Source: an uncultured Clostridia bacterium | GTDB lineage: Bacteria > Bacillota > Clostridia > Oscillospirales > Acutalibacteraceae | Direction of reading: 5' to 3' | DNA length: 62,709 nt | Assembly: GCA_937876375.1 (NCBI GenBank) | Contig: CALEHY010000016.1 | Span: 1-62,709, forward strand | Shown here: positions 42,461-51,424 of the stretch, piece after piece | Position numbering within the stretch: position 1 is the stretch's first letter | How the letters are laid out: every line of letters begins with the position of its first letter | Position numbers and translations under genes: made by a program | The notes under the pieces: model-generated | The model's database searches: none | The model's input: the letters and a program-made list of their open reading frames with translations, nothing else | What the model was told of the DNA's origin: nothing

Positions 42461-42880
42461 TTAGTGAATATCCTTTTCCTTAAATTGCTCTGGATCGTAC
42501 TCGATACCCTTCTTATCGTAGTAGTCCTTGATAGCCATCTTGATAGCTTCCTCTGCAAGAACAGAACAGTGAATTTTTACTGCTGGTAGACCATCAAGAG
42601 CCTCTACAACAGCCTTGTTTGTTAGCTCAAGTGCCTTGCTTAGTGGCTGACCCTTGATAAGCTCTGTAGCCATTGATGATGAAGCAATAGCAGATGCACA
42701 ACCAAATGTGCTGAACTTAACATCAGTAATCATCTGGTCATCACTAATCTTTAGATATATCTTCATGATATCGCCACACTTAGCGTTACCAACCTCGCCA
42801 ACACCGTCAGCATCCTCGATTGTACCAACATTTCTAGGGTTTGTGAAATGGTCCATTACCTTATCTGAATATAAAGCCAT
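42461..42880 (-). CDS. nifU: NifU/IscU-type iron-sulfur scaffold
   Basis: A 139-residue single-domain scaffold with the three cluster Cys: GNAKCGD, FGCASAIASSSM, and IHCSVLAEEAIKMAI. The conserved Asp after the first Cys is present. Its start overlaps the nifS stop (TAATG). It holds nascent clusters built with sulfur from NifS. Confidence 0.95.
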   Translation of the reverse strand: MALYSDKVMDHFTNPRNVGTIEDADGVGEVGNAKCGDIMKIYLKISDDQMITDVKFSTFGCASAIASSSMATELIKGQPLSKALELTNKAVVEALDGLPAVKIHCSVLAEEAIKMAIKDYYDKKGIEYDPEQFKEKDIH

Positions 42881-44064
42881 TATTCAACTACCTCGCCTTT
42901 CATAATCTTCTCCCATACTGGAGACATTTTTCTTAAATATGGAACTACCTCGTGGATAGTATCTAGTATAATATCAACCTCTTCCTCTGTGTTGTACTCA
43001 CACATAGAGATACGAAGAGAGCCATGAGCATTCTCAATAGGAACACCCATTGATAGCAAAACATGTGATGGATCAAGTGAACCACTAGTACAAGCTGAAC
43101 CAGATGATGAGCAAATTCCCTTTTGGTCTAGCCAAAGGATAAGGCTTTCACCCTCGATACCCTCAAAGCTCATATTAACTGTACCGGCAAGCCTCTTTTC
43201 TAAATCACCATTGATATGGCATCTTTCTATATCAGCGACACCATCAATAAGTTTTTTGCTAAGTGATGAAACATAAGCATTAGTCTCATCCATATTTGCA
43301 ACAGCGTCCTCTAGTGCAGCGACAAGACCGATAATGCCAGCTGTGTTCTCTGTACCAGCACGCTTGCCACGCTCCTGTGCACCACCATTAATAACATTAG
43401 TTAGTGGAATACCCTTGCGTGAATATAGGACACCTACACCTTTTGGACCATGGAACTTGTGTGCTGAAATAGATAGCATATCGATATTCATATCCTTAAC
43501 GTCGATAGCGATATGACCAACAGCTTGTACAGCGTCAGTGTGGAATATTACTCCAGCCTCTTTACATACAGCACCAATCTCCTTAATTGGCTGTAATGTG
43601 CCGACCTCATTATTAGCAGACATAATAGTTACAAGTGCTGTATCCGGTCTAATAGCAGCCTTAACGTCCTCTGCCTTAACGATACCGTTGCTATATACAT
43701 CTAATAGCTCAATCTCAAAGCCTTCCTTCTCTAGCTTGTCTAGAGTGTGGAGCACTGCATGATGCTCAAACTTTGATGAGATGATATGCTTTTTGCCCTT
43801 CTTTGCTCCAAAATATGCAGCAGAAATAATAGCCTGATTATCAGCCTCAGAGCCACCAGAGGTAAAATAAATCTCCTTTGCATCAGCATTAATACACTGT
43901 GCAACACGAGCTCTAGCGTCCTCTAAATATTCCTTTGCCTCTTGACCGATATGATGAAGAGAAGATGGGTTACCATATATCTCTTGCATAAGTGGCATCA
44001 TAGCTTTAAGCGCAACATCAGATAGCTTTGTTGTTGCAGCGTTATCAACATAAATTGTTGCCAT
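42880..44064 (-). CDS. nifS: NifS/IscS-type cysteine desulfurase
   Basis: PLP-dependent enzyme, 394 residues. PLP Lys in SISAHKFHGPKG; active-site Cys in SSSGSACTSGSLDPSHVL; N-terminal YVDNAATTKLS. The loop type is that of NifS/IscS rather than SufS. First gene of the operon with nifU, nadA and mnmA, so it probably supplies sulfur for clusters, quinolinate synthase and tRNA thiolation. Confidence 0.96.
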   Translation of the reverse strand: MATIYVDNAATTKLSDVALKAMMPLMQEIYGNPSSLHHIGQEAKEYLEDARARVAQCINADAKEIYFTSGGSEADNQAIISAAYFGAKKGKKHIISSKFEHHAVLHTLDKLEKEGFEIELLDVYSNGIVKAEDVKAAIRPDTALVTIMSANNEVGTLQPIKEIGAVCKEAGVIFHTDAVQAVGHIAIDVKDMNIDMLSISAHKFHGPKGVGVLYSRKGIPLTNVINGGAQERGKRAGTENTAGIIGLVAALEDAVANMDETNAYVSSLSKKLIDGVADIERCHINGDLEKRLAGTVNMSFEGIEGESLILWLDQKGICSSSGSACTSGSLDPSHVLLSMGVPIENAHGSLRISMCEYNTEEEVDIILDTIHEVVPYLRKMSPVWEKIMKGEVVE

Positions 44065-44084
44065 AAATACTTACCTACCTTTTA

Positions 44085-44151
44085 TTCCTACAAACTTTAT
44101 AGGTATTTCGCATATAATATAAACTTTATTTCCTACTTTGTCAATAGGAAA
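44085..44151 (-). promoter_or_regulatory. nifS promoter with two inverted repeats
   Basis: Minus strand TTGACA (44139-44144), 17 bp, TATATT (44116-44121). A perfect repeat TTTCCTA-9-TAGGAAA (44129-44151) covers the -35; a second copy TTCCTA-9-TAGGTA (44085-44105) lies at the start site. Same arms, same 9-bp gap, centres about 45 bp apart. An Rrf2/IscR-type regulator is a plausible binder given the operon, but no regulator gene is nearby. Confidence 0.75.
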
Positions 44152-44290
44152 TTTCAATTATTTATATTATTCTTATATATTTTGGTAATATAATAGCAAT
44201 ATATTCCTATCATATAATCATACCCTATAATTGACTAAAATTAAGAATGGTGATATTATGTATTCAAATAGTTATGGAAGGAAGATAAAT

Positions 44291-44824
44291 ATGAACATTT
44301 GGCACGATATATCTCCAAAAAGAATAAAGAAGGACAGATTTTATGCTGTTATAGAAATTTCAAAGGGTGGCAAAAACAAGTACGAGCTTGACAAAGAGAC
44401 CGGTATGCTAAAGCTGGACCGTGTGCTCTTTACCTCTACTCACTACCCTGCTAACTATGGCTTTATTCCTAGAACATATGCTAGCGACAATGACCCACTA
44501 GACGTTCTAGTTCTATGCTCTGAGCAGATTAGACCTATGACAATAGTTGAGTGCAAGCCAATCGGTGTACTCATTATGGAAGACAGTGGTGCACAGGATG
44601 AAAAGATCATTGCTGTACCAGTAAACGACCCTAACTACAATGGATATAACGATATTGACCAGCTACCTAGTCACAGATTTGACGAAATCAAGCATTTCTT
44701 CGAGGTGTACAAATCACTCGAACACGACAAGGCAACCTCCGTTACTGAGGTAAAGCCAAGAGAAGTCGCAGAGGAAATCATCCAAAACTGTATCGAAAGC
44801 TATATCGAAAACTTTCAGCTATAA
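44291..44824 (+). CDS. ppa: Inorganic pyrophosphatase (family I)
   Basis: Hydrolyses pyrophosphate. A 177-residue soluble family I enzyme: N-terminal MNIWHDISPKRI, EISKGGKNKYELDKETG, and the signature DNDPLDVLVL with metal-binding Asp residues. The ATG at 44291 follows GGAAGGAAG; upstream in-frame ATGs (44258, 44231) would add residues absent from the family. Confidence 0.93.
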   Translation: MNIWHDISPKRIKKDRFYAVIEISKGGKNKYELDKETGMLKLDRVLFTSTHYPANYGFIPRTYASDNDPLDVLVLCSEQIRPMTIVECKPIGVLIMEDSGAQDEKIIAVPVNDPNYNGYNDIDQLPSHRFDEIKHFFEVYKSLEHDKATSVTEVKPREVAEEIIQNCIESYIENFQL

Positions 44825-44962
44825 TAAATCTTAACCGTAATTGTTAAGTTAGAAAATTTTAAATGTAGCTCATAGAAAAACTATCTACTTTTTACTCTAC
44901 AATTGCTAGTGCTGTTTTAACTGTAAAATCATTATTAAAAAGGTTATTCATTTGAAGAAAAT

Positions 44963-45544
44963 ATGACAAAATTTATTTTTGCTCCTTTATGGAGAACTGA
45001 CAAAACTGAAGAAACATTAATAAACATTGAAAAAAATGGTTATCGACTAATTAATGTAAAATTTAATCATTGGTTTGAATTCAAAGAATGTAAACCCAAA
45101 AAGACGAATTACATTTGCACTTTTACCGATTCGAGAGGTATGAGTATGGATAATTGGGATAATTCTTTATTAACTCAATACAATGCTGAGAAGATTTCAT
45201 CAAAATATACAATGCTAAACTATTATAGAGTACCAAATCCAAAACATGATTTATCTTTTCTTAAAGAAACAAAAGAAGATTTTATGAAGAATAAAACCAT
45301 TGAAATAAGTTTTATTTTTGCTTTTTATTTTGCAATTATGCTTTTTTTGTTTATTTTAGAAAAAAGCCTATCGGTTAAAATACTATTTGGAATTTTATCT
45401 TTAATATTGCTTATTGTTTTAGGGACTTATTTATGTGGTTTAACTATTCAAATACAAAAATGCAGAATGATAAATAAAAAAATACTAAAATCCAAAAAGA
45501 AGAAATGTACAGAAGATAGCGAAAAGGAAAGAGAGAATTTTTAG
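44963..45544 (+). CDS. DUF2812 family membrane protein
   Basis: A 193-residue protein. The N-terminal half (about 1-110) has the DUF2812 pattern: KFIFAPLWRTDKTEETLINIEKNGYRLIN and Trp-rich text. Two membrane helices follow (about 111-132 and 136-158) and a Lys-rich tail. DUF2812 proteins often accompany PadR regulators; none is here. It is more AT-rich than ppa and has a weak ribosome binding site, so it may be recently acquired. Confidence 0.75.
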   Translation: MTKFIFAPLWRTDKTEETLINIEKNGYRLINVKFNHWFEFKECKPKKTNYICTFTDSRGMSMDNWDNSLLTQYNAEKISSKYTMLNYYRVPNPKHDLSFLKETKEDFMKNKTIEISFIFAFYFAIMLFLFILEKSLSVKILFGILSLILLIVLGTYLCGLTIQIQKCRMINKKILKSKKKKCTEDSEKERENF

Positions 45545-45554
45545 TTATATTGTT

Positions 45555-45630
45555 TTATGGGTATTGAGGCGGACGACCGATGGTCGCCCAACAAAAATCT
45601 GTTGAAATAACCTTGTCGCAATTATATATA
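45555..45630. repeat. GC-rich palindromic repeat-like segment
   Basis: GGCGGACGACC-GAT-GGTCGCCC and the following CAACAAAAATCTGTTGAAATAA form two hairpins in otherwise AT-rich DNA. The GGTCGCCC hairpin followed by AAAATCTGTTGAAA resembles a dispersed intergenic repeat I associate with Ruminococcaceae genomes. It is a single copy in this window and its ends are uncertain. Confidence 0.4.
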
Positions 45631-45632
45631 AT

Positions 45633-45668
45633 AAAAAATGTGTCCTCTAAATTGAGGGCACATTTTTT
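45633..45668. terminator. Bidirectional terminator between DUF2812 and gatD
   Basis: AAAAAATGTGTCCTC pairs with GAGGGCACATTTTTT (one G-T pair) around a 6-base loop; T runs flank both sides, so it can end both convergent genes. Confidence 0.85.
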
Positions 45669-45673
45669 GTTCT

Positions 45674-46402
45674 TTATTTGAAATATAAATTCATAACCTG
45701 CTTTTGTGCAAGTGCTTCTAGCTTGTCATCAAGTGGTGATAGCTCATATTTGCCATACTTGTTTTCAAGTGCTTTTGAAATAATCAAATCAGCAAGCTGT
45801 GTATTCTTTGGCAAAACAGGACCGTGCGAATAAGTGCCAAAGGTGTTCATAAATCTGACACCCTCTGTTCCATCCTCACCATTATTACCATAGCCCTTTA
45901 TCATCGTACCAAGTGGCTCAACACCATCGCCAAGATATGTTCTTCCACTATGATTTTCAAAGCCAACGACCTCTATACCCTCTTTTGTTCTAAAGGCATA
46001 ATTGCCAATCATACGCTCTTCCTTGCCCTCGGTATAAAAATCAAGAGCACCCATATACTCTAGCATTTTACCATCATAAGTTTTGTAATACTTACCTAGC
46101 ATTTGATATCCACCACAAATAGCAAGCATTGCCGTGCCATTGTGTATAGCCTTGTTTATCTCGATATCCTTGCCCTTCTTCAAATCGTCAAGCAAAACGT
46201 CTTGTTCAAAATCCTGACCACCACCGATGAACAAAATATCGTAATCGTCAGCATTAAAGCTTTTGCCCATGGTAATCTGATCAGTAGATACCTCGATACC
46301 CCTAGCCTTCATACGCTCAGTAAGGACAATAATATTACCTCTATCGCCATAAAGATTAAGCATATCAGGATAAAGGTGTCCAATTCTAATATTTACTCCC
46401 AA
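45674..46402 (-). CDS. gatD: Lipid II isoglutaminyl synthase, glutaminase subunit GatD
   Basis: Class I glutamine amidotransferase that supplies ammonia to MurT for amidating the second-position glutamate of lipid II. The nucleophile is in LAICGGYQMLG and the His in YSHGPVLPKN. Length 242 is normal. It overlaps murT by 10 bases; the two proteins form a heterodimer in other Firmicutes. Confidence 0.94.
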   Translation of the reverse strand: MGVNIRIGHLYPDMLNLYGDRGNIIVLTERMKARGIEVSTDQITMGKSFNADDYDILFIGGGQDFEQDVLLDDLKKGKDIEINKAIHNGTAMLAICGGYQMLGKYYKTYDGKMLEYMGALDFYTEGKEERMIGNYAFRTKEGIEVVGFENHSGRTYLGDGVEPLGTMIKGYGNNGEDGTEGVRFMNTFGTYSHGPVLPKNTQLADLIISKALENKYGKYELSPLDDKLEALAQKQVMNLYFK

Positions 46403-47763
46403 AAGTCCTTACCTCCTAATCTCTTTGCGATAACTGGTCGCATAGTCATCATTGACGTATAAGTAGGTACGATATACACATCTCTACCCTGTGACACAGC
46501 GATATCAACTAACTTGTTGTAATCCTCATCCTCGATGATATTGATATCTCTATCGCCAACGCCCTCATACTTTACACGAACAGCCATATCATAGCATCTC
46601 TTACCAGTAACATATAGGTCCTTAATATTATCCTTTTCGAATATAGAATTGAAATCAACGTCCCATATCCAGCTGATATCTCTACCATCAGCAGCGTTAT
46701 CATTAAGGCTCAAAATCATAGTAAAATCATCATCAATAGATTTCAAAAAGCTCATAGTTTGGCTAAAGCCAGCTGGATTCTTTACAAGAATAACATGCAC
46801 CTTGTGTTCACCAGCATCAAAGCTCTCCATTCTACCAAACGCTCCATTGAATGAATCCAAAGCACTGATAATAGTATCGTCATCAATACCAGCACTGGAT
46901 AATGCACTAGCACAACCAATAGCGTTGTAGACATTGTATGCTCCACCAATATTGACCTTAACGGTTTGCTCGTTACCATTAAAATCAGCAACGACTACAG
47001 AATGATTCTGCTTTAGCTCAACGATAGAATTAACGGCAAACATTGGGTTAGGTCTAGTATATCCACATTTCTTACACTCAAATCCACCCAGATGACCGTA
47101 GGTATGATATGTGTAGTCATACTCATTCTTGCAGAAAATACAGTACTTTGCGTCAGATATTTCTGGTGCCTTGGCATTCTCATCAAATGGAACGTTAACA
47201 CCGAATGTGACAATTTTATTAGGAATCTCCCTACTCATAGAATAAGTTAGAGAACAGTCAGCATCTAGACATATAGTAGCATCTGGCAAATTCTTTACTG
47301 ACTCCTTAATAGCATTAAGGGTATGTGTAACCTCACCATATCTATCAAGCTGGTCACGGAACACATTAGTAACAAGTACAACGTCAGCACGGATATATCT
47401 TGATACCTCTCTAAATGCATTCTCATCACATTCTACAATAGCATATTCATACTTACTCTTGCCAGTGATGGTAGAATTCATAATGAATGATGAGGTAATA
47501 CCAGTGATAAGATTAGCACCAGACTTGTTAAAGAAATATGTTTTGCCAGCCTTTTTAAGGCCCTCTTCAATAATTCGACAAGAGGTAGTCTTGCCATTAG
47601 TACCAGTGACGATAATCACCTTCATATCCTTTGACAAATCAGTGAGGATATTACGCTTCACCTTTAGTGCAACACGACCTGGTAAAGTGGTAGCACCACG
47701 ACCAAGCTTTTGCAAAACAAAGTGCACAAATCTGCACACCAAACAGCTCAAAAACACCTTCAT
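46393..47763 (-). CDS. murT: Lipid II isoglutaminyl synthase, Mur ligase-like subunit MurT
   Basis: A 456-residue Mur ligase-like protein: P-loop VTGTNGKTTSC (about 52-62), a zinc ribbon with two CxxC pairs (CIFC...CKKC), and a C-terminal DUF1727 domain. With GatD it converts D-Glu to D-isoglutamine in lipid II. The ATG overlaps the stop of the MGMT-like gene upstream. Confidence 0.94.
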   Translation of the reverse strand: MKVFLSCLVCRFVHFVLQKLGRGATTLPGRVALKVKRNILTDLSKDMKVIIVTGTNGKTTSCRIIEEGLKKAGKTYFFNKSGANLITGITSSFIMNSTITGKSKYEYAIVECDENAFREVSRYIRADVVLVTNVFRDQLDRYGEVTHTLNAIKESVKNLPDATICLDADCSLTYSMSREIPNKIVTFGVNVPFDENAKAPEISDAKYCIFCKNEYDYTYHTYGHLGGFECKKCGYTRPNPMFAVNSIVELKQNHSVVVADFNGNEQTVKVNIGGAYNVYNAIGCASALSSAGIDDDTIISALDSFNGAFGRMESFDAGEHKVHVILVKNPAGFSQTMSFLKSIDDDFTMILSLNDNAADGRDISWIWDVDFNSIFEKDNIKDLYVTGKRCYDMAVRVKYEGVGDRDINIIEDEDYNKLVDIAVSQGRDVYIVPTYTSMMTMRPVIAKRLGGKDFWE

Positions 47764-48080
47764 TACTTATCTCCTACTGTACCAGTCCACTGGTACTGTT
47801 TTAAATCAACCTTATTATCGATGACCTCAACGCCTTCTGCCATAAGAAGCTCTGCTTGTGCACCAACGCCACCAAATGCAAAGCTTTTAGTTAGCTCACC
47901 CTTACTATTTACGACACGATAGCATGGTATCTCATTTGGATGAGGATTTCTATGCAATGCATTGCCAACAGCACGAGCATAATACGGATTGCCACACATA
48001 ACACCAATCTGGGCATATGTAGCGACCTTGCCGTATGGTATCTGCCTAACAGCGTTATATATTTTTTCTGACAGAGTCAT
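47763..48080 (-). CDS. MGMT family protein (alkyltransferase-like)
   Basis: A 105-residue single domain corresponding to the DNA-binding/active-site half of O6-alkylguanine-DNA alkyltransferase. The active-site motif reads IPCYRVV: the Cys is kept but the His of the classic PCHRV is Tyr. The N-terminal domain of Ogt is absent. It may be a repair alkyltransferase or an alkyltransferase-like lesion sensor. Co-transcribed with murT, without obvious functional reason. Confidence 0.85.
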   Translation of the reverse strand: MTLSEKIYNAVRQIPYGKVATYAQIGVMCGNPYYARAVGNALHRNPHPNEIPCYRVVNSKGELTKSFAFGGVGAQAELLMAEGVEVIDNKVDLKQYQWTGTVGDK

Positions 48081-48095
48081 AAAATCACCACAATT

Positions 48096-48124
48096 ATTTT
48101 ACCACAAGAGTAATGCAAATACAA
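48096..48124 (-). promoter_or_regulatory. Likely promoter of the MGMT-murT-gatD operon
   Basis: Minus strand TTGTAT (48119-48124), 17 bp, TAAAAT (48096-48101). The -35 is poor, so the call is moderate. Confidence 0.45.
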
Positions 48125-48126
48125 GT

Positions 48127-48154
48127 AAAAGAGCACCATATGGTGCTCTTTTTT
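48127..48154 (-). terminator. Terminator of the transporter gene
   Basis: The palindrome GAGCACCATATGGTGCTC, flanked by A and T runs; the stop codon of the transporter gene lies within the adjacent run. Confidence 0.85.
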
Positions 48155-50306
48155 AGGCAGAAATATTGTTATTTATCATTTCGTGATATCTACTCATAAG
48201 CTCATCCATGGAGTCATATGCTGATTTTTGAATAACAAGCTTTTTTGCATCAACGATAGGCTTTATAGCGTGCTTATAATTCGAACGCACCTTAATTGCC
48301 TTGCGAACAGCAATCTTTCGCTTGATAGTATCGCTAAATGAATTTGTTTCCATATTCTGTGCATCGTCAAGAATTTTTTCATCATATTCAATGACACCAT
48401 CAGGATAATATTTATTCTTAATTCTAATAGAACGATTTAGCTCACTGATAAGCTTTTTGAGGTCTGATACTACAACCTTTTCATCCTTTGGGCAAAACAA
48501 AAGCATATCCTTTACACCCTCTAGTATAACCTCAAGAGGAGAATCAGCATTTGCAGAAATGTACTCTGCTGTGGATAGCTGTTTTTGGTATCTAACTGTG
48601 TCAAATTTGTTTAGCTCATCGAGTACAAAAGGTGCAATCTCAATATTTTCATTCATTATCTTTTGATTATAGATATCGTCCTTTGCACTCTTGATTGCCT
48701 TTTTCCTAGCTTCCTTTTCTTCAGGAGTTGATTTTGGCATAGCCTTGGCAAGCTTCAAATCATCCTTGTTAATTGCCTTTGGAGTTGCATTCTCTGCGTT
48801 ACGGATATTCTCAATAATCTCCATACCCTGTAGGAAAACCTCGTCATCAAGACAATCTGCACTGTAGTCATCGAACATATTACGAATACGAAGAACATAT
48901 GTAATAGCTCTGTGTTTCTTCTCTGTCAAATCATAGAAGAAATAAGGAATAACATTTAGTGTAGCACCAACAACGGATGCAATAATCATGGTCTTAAATA
49001 TATCATCACGAACACTGGCTTGATATAGAACGTCGTAGTCATCCTTTAGACCACAGCTCTCCTGTAAATAAGGCATAACTAAACCAGTGAAATATCCGAT
49101 AAATGTACCGATAAGACCAACAACACCGAACATACCGTCAATACGCTCACCAGAGATATACTGCTGATAATCCTTCATATCAGCATCAATACCAGGGTTG
49201 TAGATATTGCCAAGAACTAGTACAAAGTTGTTAACATAGAACACAGCTATAACAGCAAAAATATTGTGATATGTAAATAGCAAGATAGATAGCAACACAA
49301 TATTGAGGCAGTTACAGCCAATCAAAAGATTGCGCTTGCCAAATTTTCTAATAAGGAACGGAGCAGCAATCATCGCCCACAACGCACCATTGCTAACAAT
49401 AGTAGTTGCAACACCAAGCATATATTCCTTATCCGGATTAGCATAAACAAAGGTCCAGCTCATAATAGAGCCATATGACATTTCAAGAAATCCAGCCCAC
49501 GCAGCGATATTAATAATCCAAAAATACTTGTTCTTTACTATCGCTCTGATAGCATCAAAGAATCTAACCTCATTCTCCTTTGATTTTGGCTTAATGATAC
49601 GCTCGTTAGTGTACTTGTACACCGGCTTTGCCATAAACAATCCAAGGATAGTAATGATAGGATAAATATATCTATATGTTCTAATATCTGTTAGACCACC
49701 AGTAATCTGTGCCATAAATGGAATAGCAAAATTAACGATAGTAGGACATAGAGAGAATATAATCTGTGATATAGACATAACGTCCGTACGCTCGTCAGAA
49801 TCTGGCGACATAACTCTAATAAGCAAATTGTACGAATCGGTATAAAACGGATTAACGACATTAATCAGCGATACGATAATCAGTACTGATATCGCCTTTT
49901 GCGAATAGGTCATATACTCGTATGGTAGCCATACAAATATAATTGACAAAATAACAGTAGGAATACCCATCCATTTTAGGAACGGACGGAATTTTCCCAT
50001 CTCGGACTTGATATTATCCATAATATATGAACGCACCAAGGTAACAAGAATACCAAAAATGCTAGAAATAATGCTCATATAATACAGATGAGTAGGTCTC
50101 AATCCGATGGTTGAGCCAACAACGAGGTTGGATGCACTCAGTCCAGTAGCGCCAACAAGTGTTGTTGCAAGATAAACGCCCATACCACCAATACCATATG
50201 CGACGACCTCTTTGTTAGGAATATATCGTCCCTTGTATGGTACATTCCAATGGTCCTTGAAATCGGTTATATATTCCTTTGCCTTTTCAACGATATTATT
50301 TGCCAT
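48153..50306 (-). CDS. MFS (GPH-type) transporter with long cytosolic C-terminal tail
   Basis: A 717-residue transporter. About 12 hydrophobic segments lie between residues 35 and 485, with the GPH-like loop RSYIMDNIKSEMGKFRPFLKW and Asp-rich DSDERTDVMS. GPH carriers move glycosides, pentosides or hexuronides with cations. About 230 C-terminal residues are hydrophilic and Lys/Glu/Asp-rich, with no domain recognised; ordinary GPH proteins end at about 450-500. Substrate unknown; no glycosidase is adjacent. Confidence 0.82.
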   Translation of the reverse strand: MANNIVEKAKEYITDFKDHWNVPYKGRYIPNKEVVAYGIGGMGVYLATTLVGATGLSASNLVVGSTIGLRPTHLYYMSIISSIFGILVTLVRSYIMDNIKSEMGKFRPFLKWMGIPTVILSIIFVWLPYEYMTYSQKAISVLIIVSLINVVNPFYTDSYNLLIRVMSPDSDERTDVMSISQIIFSLCPTIVNFAIPFMAQITGGLTDIRTYRYIYPIITILGLFMAKPVYKYTNERIIKPKSKENEVRFFDAIRAIVKNKYFWIINIAAWAGFLEMSYGSIMSWTFVYANPDKEYMLGVATTIVSNGALWAMIAAPFLIRKFGKRNLLIGCNCLNIVLLSILLFTYHNIFAVIAVFYVNNFVLVLGNIYNPGIDADMKDYQQYISGERIDGMFGVVGLIGTFIGYFTGLVMPYLQESCGLKDDYDVLYQASVRDDIFKTMIIASVVGATLNVIPYFFYDLTEKKHRAITYVLRIRNMFDDYSADCLDDEVFLQGMEIIENIRNAENATPKAINKDDLKLAKAMPKSTPEEKEARKKAIKSAKDDIYNQKIMNENIEIAPFVLDELNKFDTVRYQKQLSTAEYISANADSPLEVILEGVKDMLLFCPKDEKVVVSDLKKLISELNRSIRIKNKYYPDGVIEYDEKILDDAQNMETNSFSDTIKRKIAVRKAIKVRSNYKHAIKPIVDAKKLVIQKSAYDSMDELMSRYHEMINNNISA

Positions 50307-50361
50307 AGTTTTCTCCTAAATCAATATATTACTATGTTATCACAATAAGAAAATAAAAGCA

Positions 50362-50394
50362 ATAAAAAAGCCTTGCAGATTAAATTGCAAGGCT
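50362..50394 (-). terminator. Terminator of the surface-protein operon
   Basis: An 8-bp stem GCCTTGCA/TGCAAGGC with an 8-base loop, followed by TTTTTTATTG on the minus strand. Confidence 0.88.
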
Positions 50395-50409
50395 AAAATT
50401 GTAATTAAG

Positions 50410-51411
50410 TTATGGTTTGATAACAGTGTTGTTGTATCCACCCTCATCAACACCAGGTGTGATAGGATCTGTATCCTGTGGCTCATCGGATGGTGATGAA
50501 TCTGGTGAATTATCATAATCACTAGGAGAATCCTCATCAAATGAGTCATTCTTTGTTCTGCAACCATTTAGACAATATGCGCTATCGTCAGAGAAATTAT
50601 GTCCAATAGGCTTTACATAATTTGTGTAGTAAGCCTCGCCACATTCACATTCAAAAACTAAATAGCCATAAAATGCACAGGTTGGTTTAACAATCTGTAG
50701 AGCAAACAAATGATGAACGCCATCACATACAGCTGTCAAATAATACTTTGCTTGATAAGTGTAGTCATCAATCTTTTCCCAACAGTCAAAAGCATAGAAT
50801 GGAACCTCTGGTGCCTGTGGAGCAACAAAATTGTTCAAATCCGTTGTGTAGGCATAGCCAGCAATCTTGCCATTTACAGCGAGGAACTTAATCTGCTGAG
50901 TCTCCTCCTTAATCTCTGGAGGAACGTCAGTATAAGCAGTGATAGTCACATTGCCAGTAACAGCAATAGATAATGAATTACCAACAACATCAAGCTTTGT
51001 ATCGTTATCACCGATAGTAGCAACCCACTTATATGCATATTCATCAGAGTTAACATTTAGCTCTGCGATATCGCCATACTGTACGCTGTAGTTCTCGGAT
51101 ACAAATTCATCCTGTGAATCTACAACAAAGAACTCAACATTGAATGTCTTTTTTTGCAAGGATGATAATGCTGTTGCAATAATCTCTGTAGCAGTATCAA
51201 TGCTGTCTTGGTCAGTTAGAGAATCTCTATCACCGATAGTAGACATAAGAGCATTGTAGCTGTCATCAGTATAATGATCCTTGTTAATCTCGTTTGCTAG
51301 AGCAACAATGCTGTCATATGCTGAATAATCGATTTCGTCAGCATATGCAGAAAGTGGAGCAATAGCAAATACCATAGCTAAAGCTAGGAGAACACTAATA
51401 ATCTTTTTCAT
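50410..51411 (-). CDS. Secreted protein, FIVAR-like and Cys-rich, unknown function
   Basis: A 333-residue exported protein. Signal peptide to about residue 24 (MKKIISVLLALAMVFAIAPL...AYA); then a helical FIVAR-like segment (about 26-80: LANEINKDHYTDDSYNALM), a beta-rich middle and a Cys-containing part (CDGVHH, CAFYGYLVFECECGE, CLNGC) that could bind metal, then a Asp/Pro/Ser-rich tail. No LPxTG, dockerin or membrane anchor. The ATG at 51411 follows AAGGAGGG; an in-frame start at 51438 lies upstream of it. Downstream partner of the large surface protein. Confidence 0.8.
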   Translation of the reverse strand: MKKIISVLLALAMVFAIAPLSAYADEIDYSAYDSIVALANEINKDHYTDDSYNALMSTIGDRDSLTDQDSIDTATEIIATALSSLQKKTFNVEFFVVDSQDEFVSENYSVQYGDIAELNVNSDEYAYKWVATIGDNDTKLDVVGNSLSIAVTGNVTITAYTDVPPEIKEETQQIKFLAVNGKIAGYAYTTDLNNFVAPQAPEVPFYAFDCWEKIDDYTYQAKYYLTAVCDGVHHLFALQIVKPTCAFYGYLVFECECGEAYYTNYVKPIGHNFSDDSAYCLNGCRTKNDSFDEDSPSDYDNSPDSSPSDEPQDTDPITPGVDEGGYNNTVIKP

Positions 51412-51424
51412 ACCACTGCCCTCC

